Assembly (NCBI GenBank): GCA_027009095.1
Contig: JALVDG010000452.1
Coordinates: forward strand, 1 to 6,483
DNA: 6,483 nt
Direction of reading: 5' to 3'
From: Thiotrichaceae bacterium
Lineage (GTDB): Bacteria; Pseudomonadota; Gammaproteobacteria; Thiotrichales; Thiotrichaceae
Numbering within the stretch: position 1 is the stretch's first letter; each line of letters begins with the position of its first letter. This document shows, one piece after another, positions 1-5,923 of this stretch. Under the pieces are notes generated by a model. It did not search any database. It had not been told where the DNA came from and saw only the letters and a list, made by a program, of their open reading frames with translations. Both the position numbers and the translations under genes were made by a program.

Positions 1-1
1 A

Positions 2-364
2 TATCGAAAGGTGTTAGAAGAGTTTTGCCACCCCATTGCCAGACGCGAATGGCGACTAGAAGGAAAGCGCTGGATAGATACAATTACCGATGAAAGCTTT
101 ATGGCGCGTTATCGTGCAGAAGATCAGCAGTTTTTATCTATTCATAACGACTTTGCTGATTATACCTTTACTGTTGGATTAAATACGGACTTTGAAGGCG
201 GTGGCACATGGTTTCCACGTCAACAGGTGCTAGGTAATCCGAAAGGTGGCTACTGTACTTTATTCCCAGGCATTACACATCCTCATGGTGGACGACCTAC
301 AACGAAAGGCAAACGATATATTATTGTATCTTTCTGCCGTCGTCGTAATTTGTATATGGATTAG
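2..364 (+). CDS. 2-oxoglutarate/Fe(II)-dependent oxygenase, prolyl/lysyl-hydroxylase-like, C-terminal part
   Basis: This is the C-terminal part of a non-haem iron dioxygenase. The family couples oxidative decarboxylation of 2-oxoglutarate to hydroxylation of a substrate, often a protein side chain. The frame is open to the left edge, so the true start lies outside the window. The GTG at 11 is only the first possible start inside it. Numbered from that GTG, the double-stranded beta-helix core is visible: the HxD iron motif is H45-N-D47, followed by a GLNTDFEGGGTWF strand. The distal iron histidine is probably H92 in THPHGG, and R102, ten residues later, fits the 2-oxoglutarate carboxylate binder. 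The spacing and the H-x-G-x-P-T-T-x-G-x-R-Y pattern resemble the catalytic domain of lysyl hydroxylases (PLOD) more than classic AlkB or TauD proteins. The substrate is unknown. It is transcribed towards the minus-strand operon. Confidence 0.8.
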   Translation, partial: YRKVLEEFCHPIARREWRLEGKRWIDTITDESFMARYRAEDQQFLSIHNDFADYTFTVGLNTDFEGGGTWFPRQQVLGNPKGGYCTLFPGITHPHGGRPTTKGKRYIIVSFCRRRNLYMD

Positions 365-423
365 AGAAGTACCTTTAGAATTAAACTATAGACCTTCACA
401 ATTAAATTTACGCAGAAGTCCAA

Positions 424-460
424 GCTTTAGTTTGTGTAATCCATCCGTACAAGCTAAAGC
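424..460. terminator. hairpin between convergent genes, possible bidirectional terminator
   Basis: A 12-bp stem is formed by GCTTTAGTTTGT (424-435) and ACAAGCTAAAGC (449-460), with one T-G apposition and a 13-nt loop. It lies between the stop of the oxygenase gene and the stop of the exonuclease-like gene, where a terminator is expected. Neither strand has a clear run of T after the stem, so this is not a textbook intrinsic terminator. It may instead protect 3' ends or mark Rho-dependent termination. Confidence 0.35.
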
Positions 461-475
461 AGGGACTCCTATAGA

Positions 476-1135
476 TTATTCATCCGCGCACTCGCCCATT
501 AAATCTGCATAGGTTTTATCGTCAATTTTTCCGTGTGTTAGCTGATGACGTAGGAATATTTGATAGCTATTCATTGCATTACTTTCACAGTATTTGTAAA
601 GCTCATCAAAATCTTCTGCTAGATAGCTCTCCCAGATACTACGGCTATCTCTATTTTCTTCTGTAGGCAGACCTAACAAGGTAGCGATTTCATAAATAGA
701 TGTTTTTGCAGAGCTAGCGACTAGGGCTTCATTTAAGTTAAAGTGATTATCTCTATTTTCATAGTGTGGTGCTATCTGTAACGCATGTTTGATACTACGA
801 TAATTTATAACCTCCGAGTTAAAGTACTCACCATCCCATGTGACTAAAGTAGGTTGATATTGTTGGATAATATCGTAGAAGGTATTTAATATATCGGCTT
901 CATTATCATCGTTTAGGGTAGTCGTTTGTATATTGCCTTCTTTATCACTCAGCACGATTGATATTGCCACTATCTGCTGTAAATAGCTTGGCAGACATTC
1001 ATCACCCGTTTGTTGTGCTTGTAGATGAAACAAAGCCTTAGCAGTGCCTTTATTATCTAAACCTTGTAAATCATATAATTTTGCACCCGTTGAAAAATCA
1101 GGAATGGTGATAATTGAGTAAGCTAGTATATTCAT
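476..1135 (-). CDS. PolB-type 3'-5' exonuclease-like protein lacking catalytic acids
   Basis: The protein has the layout of the bacterial stand-alone family related to the DNA polymerase B exonuclease domain (DnaQ/RNase H-like fold, DEDDy type). Recognisable parts are the N-terminal strand ILAYSIITIPD (residues 3-13), the family block TGDECLPSYLQQIVAIS (43-59), a QPTLVTWDGEYFN motif (94-106) and the C-terminal YCESNAMNSY motif (182-191). As I recall the family, these read FDIETVPD, SWNGxxFD and YCExDxxNTY. Here the metal ligands are replaced: S7 and I9 for the ExoI Asp and Glu, N106 for the ExoII Asp, and N186 for the ExoIII Asp. Y182 is kept. Nuclease activity is therefore unlikely, although the reading frame is intact over about 219 residues. 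The ATG at 1135 is preferred because it places M-N-I-L at the usual family start. A TTG at 1150, overlapping the cysM stop, would add five residues. Neither start has a clear Shine-Dalgarno site. It is the last gene of the minus-strand run. Confidence 0.8.
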   Translation of the reverse strand: MNILAYSIITIPDFSTGAKLYDLQGLDNKGTAKALFHLQAQQTGDECLPSYLQQIVAISIVLSDKEGNIQTTTLNDDNEADILNTFYDIIQQYQPTLVTWDGEYFNSEVINYRSIKHALQIAPHYENRDNHFNLNEALVASSAKTSIYEIATLLGLPTEENRDSRSIWESYLAEDFDELYKYCESNAMNSYQIFLRHQLTHGKIDDKTYADLMGECADE

Positions 1136-1146
1136 TAATTTATTGC

Positions 1147-2049
1147 TCAAGAGGGAAAGATGCCTGTGGAGATATAACGATCACCACGATCAGGGATAAT
1201 TGTCACAATGGTTGCATGCTCAACACTCATGGATAATTTTAGAGCCGCAGCAACCGCGCCCCCTGCGGATACACCACAGAAAATACCTTCTTCCGTTGCT
1301 AAGCGATGCATTGTATCTTCCGCTTCTTTTTGTGTGACATCCATTTTTTTATCGACAATCGCTTGTGCAAAAATAGCAGGTACATACTCAGGGCTCCAAC
1401 GGCGTATACCAGGTATTTTTTCGGCATCACCTAATGGCTCTACCCCTACAATTTGAATATCTGGATTTTGTTGCTTTAGATAAATACTGGTTCCTGTAAT
1501 TGTCCCCGTTGTTCCCATTGCACTTACAAAATGGGTAACTTCACCGTCTGTATCTCGCCAAATTTCAGGACCTGTTGTTTCGATATGGGCTTGTGGATTA
1601 TCGGGGTTAGAGAATTGATCTAAAAGGTGACCAATACCATCATCATGCATTTTTTGTGCTATATCTCGCGCCCCTTCCATGCCGCCCTGCTCTTCCGATA
1701 CTAATACTAACTCTGCACCATAGGCTTTCATGGATGCTCGTCGTTCTTCGCTCATATTATCGGGCATCACCAGTATCATTTTATAGCCACGAATAGCAGC
1801 AGACATCGCTAGTGCGATACCTGTATTACCGCTTGTGGCTTCGATAAGAGTATCACCTGGTTTTATAGTGCCACGCTCCTCTGCAAGGCGGATCATGCTT
1901 AGTGCGGGACGGTCTTTTACTGAACCTGCGGGATTATTACCTTCTAACTTGACTAAAAGTGTATTGCTAGTTTTACCCCCTAATCGTTGTAATCTCACTA
2001 AAGGCGTGTTGCCAATAAAGGCTTCGATGGTTGGATATTGCTTAGACAT
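1147..2049 (-). CDS. cysM: cysteine synthase B (O-acetylserine sulfhydrylase, CysM type)
   Basis: This PLP enzyme makes L-cysteine from O-acetylserine and sulfide. CysM-type enzymes can also use thiosulfate. At 300 residues it has the usual length. Visible motifs are N14-T-P-L, the PLP Schiff-base lysine K45 in NPAGSVKDRP, the substrate loop TSGNTG (72-77) and the phosphate-binding loop GTTGT (179-183). S261 in GVSAGG is placed to contact the pyridine nitrogen, and the protein ends with IPDRGDRYISTGIFPS. The IPGIRRW segment (212-218) favours CysM over CysK. The ATG overlaps the acpS stop by one base (TAATG). A strong Shine-Dalgarno site, AAGGGG, lies inside the acpS 3' end, so the two genes are probably translationally coupled. 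Its cofactor derives from the product of pdxJ two genes upstream. Confidence 0.95.
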   Translation of the reverse strand: MSKQYPTIEAFIGNTPLVRLQRLGGKTSNTLLVKLEGNNPAGSVKDRPALSMIRLAEERGTIKPGDTLIEATSGNTGIALAMSAAIRGYKMILVMPDNMSEERRASMKAYGAELVLVSEEQGGMEGARDIAQKMHDDGIGHLLDQFSNPDNPQAHIETTGPEIWRDTDGEVTHFVSAMGTTGTITGTSIYLKQQNPDIQIVGVEPLGDAEKIPGIRRWSPEYVPAIFAQAIVDKKMDVTQKEAEDTMHRLATEEGIFCGVSAGGAVAAALKLSMSVEHATIVTIIPDRGDRYISTGIFPS

Positions 2050-2432
2050 TAGTTTTCCCCTTCGAGTACCACATAGGCAATGGCATACTCTTTTTCATCT
2101 GATAAGGATAAAAAATAATTCTGTATTCCCATGCTTTCTGCAATAGCTTTGGTATGTGCATGTAATTCTATCAGTGGTCGCCCAAAGGCATCATTGCTGA
2201 TTTCTATTTCGTGAAAACTGACACCTTTGGCAATACCTGTACCCAATGCTTTGGAGAGGGCTTCTTTTGCGGCAAACCGTTTTGCTAAATAAGCACAAGG
2301 TGTATGGTGATGAGAAAATATTTCTTGCTCATTTGGATGCAGTACACGCTGTGTAAATCCTTTCGGGTGTCGAGCTAAAGCACGTTCGATACGATCAACT
2401 TTAACTAAATCGATCCCTACTCCTTTTATCAT
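2049..2432 (-). CDS. acpS: holo-[acyl-carrier-protein] synthase
   Basis: AcpS transfers 4'-phosphopantetheine from coenzyme A to the serine of acyl carrier protein, which makes ACP active for fatty acid synthesis. The 127-residue length is typical of the trimeric AcpS class. The N-terminal signature GVGIDLVKVDRIE contains the Mg-binding D8. The second signature, AKRFAAKEALSKALGTG, contains E57 and K61. Together these define the phosphopantetheinyl transferase active site. The ATG overlaps the pdxJ stop as ATGA, and the 3' end overlaps the cysM start by one base, so the gene sits inside a coupled block. The pdxJ-acpS pairing is common in Proteobacteria. Confidence 0.96.
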   Translation of the reverse strand: MIKGVGIDLVKVDRIERALARHPKGFTQRVLHPNEQEIFSHHHTPCAYLAKRFAAKEALSKALGTGIAKGVSFHEIEISNDAFGRPLIELHAHTKAIAESMGIQNYFLSLSDEKEYAIAYVVLEGEN

Positions 2433-3154
2433 TTACGCGCTTGTTCCAAAATCGACAGCATTTCTGCTGTTGCTTGTTTAATACCAACAAATACTGCACG
2501 AGCAACCATTGAGTGACCAATATTAAGCTCTTTAATTTGCGGTATGGCGGCAATAATTTGTGTGTTGTTATAGTCTAGCCCATGTCCTGCATTTACTTGT
2601 ATGCCTTGTGCATCGGCATATTCTGTCGCCTCTACAATACGATCAAACTCACGCTTTTGAGCATTACCTGTCGCATTTGCATAAGTACCTGTGTGTAATT
2701 CAATAACAGGTGCGCCTATATCAGGCACACGTTTTATATGCTCAATATTTGGCTCAATAAATAAAGAAACGCGGATATCTTCTTTTTTTAAGGTTTGTGT
2801 AGCTTTTTTAATACGATCAAACTGCCCTATTACATCTAAACCACCTTCTGTGGTGAGTTCTTCCCGTTTTTCAGGCACAACACACGCATCACTTGGCTTA
2901 ACATCGCAAGCTATTGCGACCATTTCATCGGTTGCGGCTAGCTCAAGGTTTAAACGACGCTGGCAGTGCTTTTTAATGGCGTAAACATCGGCATCTTGTA
3001 TATGGCGACGGTCTTCACGCAAGTGGATTGTAATAGCATGAGCACCTGCATCTTCGACTAACTTCATCGCTTCTAATAAATCAGGATAGACTGTACCGCG
3101 CGCCTGTCTTATTGTTGCTATGTGGTCAATATTAACACCAAGTTCTAGACTCAT
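2429..3154 (-). CDS. pdxJ: pyridoxine 5'-phosphate synthase
   Basis: PdxJ condenses 1-deoxy-D-xylulose 5-phosphate with 3-amino-2-oxopropyl phosphate to form pyridoxine 5'-phosphate, the last ring-closing step of the DXP-dependent vitamin B6 pathway. It is a TIM barrel that usually forms an octamer, and the 241-residue length is normal. The N-terminus LGVNIDHIATIRQARG is diagnostic. H44 (in TIHLREDRRHI), E71 (in LNLELA) and H191 (in NAGHGLDY) correspond to E. coli H45, E72 and H193. The start is supported by a Shine-Dalgarno site AAGGAAA at 3159-3165, with AGGA six bases before the ATG. A 39-bp gap separates it from recO upstream, and it overlaps acpS by four bases. Confidence 0.97.
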   Translation of the reverse strand: MSLELGVNIDHIATIRQARGTVYPDLLEAMKLVEDAGAHAITIHLREDRRHIQDADVYAIKKHCQRRLNLELAATDEMVAIACDVKPSDACVVPEKREELTTEGGLDVIGQFDRIKKATQTLKKEDIRVSLFIEPNIEHIKRVPDIGAPVIELHTGTYANATGNAQKREFDRIVEATEYADAQGIQVNAGHGLDYNNTQIIAAIPQIKELNIGHSMVARAVFVGIKQATAEMLSILEQARK

Positions 3155-3193
3155 TGGATTTCCTTTATTTTGTCTTTTTATCGATAACTACTA

Positions 3194-3886
3194 TTATAGT
3201 TTCAAGAGCTGACGAGAGTTAAGTGGTTTTCCCACTAAATAGCGAATGATTTTATCCAAAAAAGTGCGTAATTCTTGCCAATCGGCTAACTGCATGCTTT
3301 GCAAGTCTCGCAGTGCTATCAATAAATTTCCAGAAAGAACAAAACCATCCGCTTGATGTTGTTTTGGCTTGTTTTTAATAATGCCATGCTGGGGAATATA
3401 ACGATAATGAAACTGTGTGGTAATTTCTTTATTGGTATCATCTTCCGCATAAAGGTTAATACCATAACCTAAGGTTTCGAGTAAAAACAATTCAAAACGC
3501 ATTAATGATTGGGGATTAGTTTGTGGATCAGCCATGCGATGCAGGGTATTTTTATAAGCTTGGAATAGCTCTGGTGTGACCTGATGTTGTTGTGACAAAC
3601 GATAAACTAGCTCGTTAATATAGAGACATTTGAGCAATTCACTTGCGGGTAACTTATGACGACCACGTTCATCTGCTTGGGTCAGTGTAAAAACATCGCC
3701 TTTCCCCACCCATTGTAATTGTAGATAACGAAATGGCTCTAAAGTACCAACCATTATCTTGCCACGTTTTTTAGCAGGACGTGCAATACAAGGGATGCGC
3801 CCATAGTCTTGAGTGAAAATATCTAATAATCGACTATTTTCTCGATAAGGACTGTTTCTAATGATATATCCAAAAGACTCGGGCAT
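3194..3886 (-). CDS. recO: DNA repair protein RecO
   Basis: RecO works with RecR, and in many bacteria RecF, to load RecA on SSB-coated single-stranded DNA and to anneal complementary strands. The N-terminal OB-fold region (about residues 1-80) shows the family pattern GYIIRNSPYRENSRLLDIFTxxYG and, further on, LEPFRYLQLQW. The helical C-terminal region includes YINELVYRL (89-97) and FELFLLETLGYGINLY. Only two cysteines are present (C33 and C87), so there is no zinc-binding cluster, unlike some RecO proteins outside this group. The 230-residue length is close to the E. coli protein. The start follows the era stop after 12 bases and has only a weak Shine-Dalgarno site, consistent with expression from the era transcript. 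Confidence 0.93.
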   Translation of the reverse strand: MPESFGYIIRNSPYRENSRLLDIFTQDYGRIPCIARPAKKRGKIMVGTLEPFRYLQLQWVGKGDVFTLTQADERGRHKLPASELLKCLYINELVYRLSQQHQVTPELFQAYKNTLHRMADPQTNPQSLMRFELFLLETLGYGINLYAEDDTNKEITTQFHYRYIPQHGIIKNKPKQHQADGFVLSGNLLIALRDLQSMQLADWQELRTFLDKIIRYLVGKPLNSRQLLKL

Positions 3887-3898
3887 AGCTGTGAGGCT

Positions 3899-4849
3899 CT
3901 ATCGAGTAATAATTCCTAGATCACTGAGTTTTTTAGGATTGTTCTGCCAATTTTCTTCCACACGAACAAAGGTTTTTAGTACGACTTTGTTTTCAAGTAA
4001 TTCTTCTAATATTTTTCTTGATGCAATACCAACACGTTTTAATGTTTCCCCTTTTTTGCCAATAACGATACCTTTTTGGCGTGCTTTACCCACCCATATC
4101 GTCGCATCTATATCTGTTCTATGTGGCATTTCCTCAAATTTTTCGATATTCACGGCAACAGAATAAGGAATTTCTTGATGTAATTGGTTCATTAATTGCT
4201 CTCGTATCACCTCAGAACAAATAGAACGTAGGCTCTGATCCGTAATGCTATCTTCATCAAAAGCATATTCAGAAAAAGGTAATAAAGGCTTAATTTTCTT
4301 CAATAATTCTTCAGTATTAATGCCTTTAGTGGCAGAAATTGGCATTATTTCTTCAAATTCACGCTTGGATTGCACCGACTGGATATAAGAAAATAAACGA
4401 TCTTTTTCTACAATACGATCTACTTTATTGATAAGTAAAAATACAGGACACTTCATATGTTCTAGTCGTTTCAATACTAAATCATCTTCTACTGTCCATT
4501 TTAACGCCTCAACTAACATAAGAACCGCATCGACAGAGTCTAGTGCAGCTATTGCGGCAATATTGAGGGTTTTATTCATCAATGTTTTGGAATCATGATG
4601 AATGCCTGGTGTATCAGTAAAAATAACTTGATAGTTGTCTTGGGTAACAATACCGCGAACATTGGTTCTGGTTGTTTGCGGTTTATTTACAATAGCAGAA
4701 ATTCGATAACCCACTAAATGATTTAGAAGTGTTGATTTACCCACATTAGGGCGACCTACAATAGCAACATAACCACAACGTGTTTCTGGCAAGGCGACAT
4801 TATCTTCTGTTATTTCATTATTATCCATTTTACTGCTATTAATATCCAT
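3899..4849 (-). CDS. era: GTPase Era, 16S rRNA-binding ribosome assembly factor
   Basis: Era is an essential GTPase that binds the 3' end of 16S rRNA and checks maturation of the 30S subunit. The GTPase domain shows G1 GRPNVGKS (32-39), the G2 region KPQTTRTN (56-63), G3 DTPG (79-82), G4 NKVD (141-144) and G5 SATKG (172-176). The C-terminal KH domain has the RNA-binding loop VIGKKG (262-267), preceded by the typical IREQLMNQLHQEIPYSVAV linker. The protein is 316 residues, about 17 longer at the N-terminus than E. coli Era. The extra stretch is polar and acidic. No Shine-Dalgarno site precedes the ATG at 4849, nor the ATG of M8 at 4828, so the exact start is open. Directly upstream on the coding strand is a pyrimidine tract (about 4855-4867). 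recO follows after 12 bp, and rnc lies upstream beyond a 217-bp structured spacer. Confidence 0.96.
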   Translation of the reverse strand: MDINSSKMDNNEITEDNVALPETRCGYVAIVGRPNVGKSTLLNHLVGYRISAIVNKPQTTRTNVRGIVTQDNYQVIFTDTPGIHHDSKTLMNKTLNIAAIAALDSVDAVLMLVEALKWTVEDDLVLKRLEHMKCPVFLLINKVDRIVEKDRLFSYIQSVQSKREFEEIMPISATKGINTEELLKKIKPLLPFSEYAFDEDSITDQSLRSICSEVIREQLMNQLHQEIPYSVAVNIEKFEEMPHRTDIDATIWVGKARQKGIVIGKKGETLKRVGIASRKILEELLENKVVLKTFVRVEENWQNNPKKLSDLGIITR

Positions 4850-4892
4850 ATATAGGGAGGGGGGAGTATCTGAGAAATTACGTTGATTATAA

Positions 4893-5054
4893 CCTGAATC
4901 AGTGACTTCACTACGGCACAGTGAATAAGCTATTGATTCATCACGGGTTTAAAAATACCCGCTTAACCTAAGGGTGAAGCTAAGATTTTTAAAAATCCCG
5001 TGCTAAACCAATATCTTATCCCCTGTTATCGCGCATTGAAGTCACGAATTCAGG
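4893..5054. repeat. 162-bp imperfect palindrome with terminal inverted repeats, MITE-like
   Basis: Almost the whole rnc-era spacer is one inverted repeat. The outer arms CCTGAATCAGTGACTTCA (4893-4910) and TGAAGTCACGAATTCAGG (5037-5054) match at 16 of 18 positions. The next arms, 4918-4947 and 4997-5026, match at 24 of 30. The pairing continues through 4948-4956 with 4985-4993 and through 4961-4968 with 4973-4980, leaving a 4-nt loop. A 5-bp direct repeat TATAA flanks the ends at 4888-4892 and 5055-5059, as a target-site duplication would. It begins 12 bases after the rnc stop codon and ends 43 bases before the era start. It has no coding capacity. It could be a miniature transposable element or a structured mRNA spacer, and both may be true. 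Confidence 0.75.
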
Positions 5055-5066
5055 TATAAATTACGA

Positions 5067-5741
5067 CTATTTAACTGTTTCAATGACTTTTTCAAACGCA
5101 AATAATGCTGCTTTTTGCTCAGCTTTACGACGACTTGTTGAAATCCCTTCGGTACGAATATTTAAGCTTTTAATATAACACTCAGCTGTAAATAGTTGTC
5201 GATGCGCATCACCAGAGGTTGAGAGTAGATCATATTGAGGAATTGCATGATTACGTGATTGTAAAAACTCTTGCAAACGGCTTTTAGGGTCTTTTAGCTC
5301 ATTCTCACTAGGTAAATTTTCCAGACGTGAAGTAAATAATAAAAGTACAAATTGTTGCGCCTCTTCTATACCCATTTCAAGATAAATACTCGCAATAACA
5401 GCTTCCAAGGTATCAGATAAAATAGACTTGCGTCTAACCCCCCCACTTTTTAGCTCACCTGCCCCAAGATACAAGTAATCTCCTAAAGATATTTCAATCG
5501 CAATTTCTGCTAGTGTTTCCTCGTTAACTAATGATGCACGCAAACGACTAAGATATCCTTCTGTCGCATGTGGCATTTTTTTATATAAAGCATTTGTAAT
5601 AATAAAACCAAGTACGCTATCACCCAAAAACTCCATACGTTCATTATGCTTCCCGCTAGCACTACGGTGTGTTAAAGCCTGTTTGAAACAATCACTCTGC
5701 TGTAGTGACTCTGGTAATAATTTTTCAAGTTTTTGTAACAC
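5067..5741 (-). CDS. rnc: ribonuclease III
   Basis: RNase III cuts double-stranded RNA. It processes the rRNA precursor and a number of mRNAs, and in E. coli it also cuts its own leader. At 224 residues it matches the family length. The signature NERMEFLGDSVL carries E34, E37 and D41. The second metal-binding pair is D110 and E113 in SILSDTLEAVI, matching E. coli D114 and E117. The double-stranded RNA binding domain runs from about residue 150, starting KDPKSRLQEFLQ and including STSRRKAEQKAA near the end. All catalytic residues are present. The start is GTG at 5741, supported by a strong Shine-Dalgarno site. It is followed by the palindromic spacer and era, and preceded by its own candidate promoter. 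Confidence 0.97.
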   Translation of the reverse strand: MLQKLEKLLPESLQQSDCFKQALTHRSASGKHNERMEFLGDSVLGFIITNALYKKMPHATEGYLSRLRASLVNEETLAEIAIEISLGDYLYLGAGELKSGGVRRKSILSDTLEAVIASIYLEMGIEEAQQFVLLLFTSRLENLPSENELKDPKSRLQEFLQSRNHAIPQYDLLSTSGDAHRQLFTAECYIKSLNIRTEGISTSRRKAEQKAALFAFEKVIETVK

Positions 5742-5750
5742 GTTATAAGA

Positions 5751-5757
5751 CCTTCCT
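5751..5757 (-). promoter_or_regulatory. ribosome binding site of rnc, fixes the GTG start
   Basis: On the minus strand AGGAAGG lies nine bases before the GTG at 5741. It is the strongest Shine-Dalgarno match among the rnc, era and recO genes. It justifies the non-ATG start, which also gives the normal protein length. Confidence 0.75.
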
Positions 5758-5818
5758 AGTCTTTAAATTTACTTGCTTTGGCAGTAAAAAAGAGTCAAAT
5801 TGACAGTAATTAGGAAAG

Positions 5819-5847
5819 ATTATAGCATGACAAAATATAACTACTCA
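5819..5847 (-). promoter_or_regulatory. candidate extended -10 sigma-70 promoter for rnc-era operon
   Basis: The minus strand has TGCTATAAT at 5827-5819, a perfect extended -10 element (TGn plus TATAAT). At a 17-bp spacing the -35 position (5847-5842) reads TGAGTA, a poor match, which is tolerated by extended -10 promoters. Transcription would start near 5812 and give a leader of about 70 bases before the rnc GTG. The -35 region lies within one arm of the inverted repeat at 5832-5912. This promoter would separate rnc and the genes after it from the DUF4845 gene. Confidence 0.55.
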
Positions 5848-5912
5848 GCTTGCACTCTATTTTGCCTGATTTCTGCGTTGAAAGTACTAATTATTCTAAG
5901 TAGTTACATTTT
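5832..5912. repeat. 17-bp inverted repeat with 47-nt loop upstream of rnc
   Basis: The arms AAAATATAACTACTCAG (5832-5848) and CTAAGTAGTTACATTTT (5896-5912) are complementary at 15 of 17 positions. The two exceptions are A-C appositions on the plus strand and so become G-U pairs in RNA made from the minus strand. The repeat begins 11 bases after the DUF4845 stop codon in the direction of transcription, and its second arm overlaps the -35 region of the candidate rnc promoter. It could be a 3'-end or RNase III processing structure on readthrough RNA, or an operator-like site. The loop shows no further convincing pairing. Confidence 0.55.
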
Positions 5913-5923
5913 CTCTAGAATTC

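Noticed and set aside
246..512. Open frame 246-512 (+) overlapping the oxygenase gene and the exonuclease-like gene end
   Set aside because: It runs out of frame through the conserved oxygenase core and into a convergent gene, with no homology that I recognise.
1208..1456. Plus-strand open frames inside cysM, pdxJ, recO and era (for example 1208-1456, 1835-2146, 2691-2984, 3861-4166)
   Set aside because: They lie opposite strongly conserved genes, have no recognisable domains and no ribosome binding sites. They are antisense shadows.
4855..4867. G-rich run on the plus strand as a possible G-quadruplex
   Set aside because: Only two runs of three or more G are present (GGG and GGGGGG), which is not enough for a standard four-run quadruplex.
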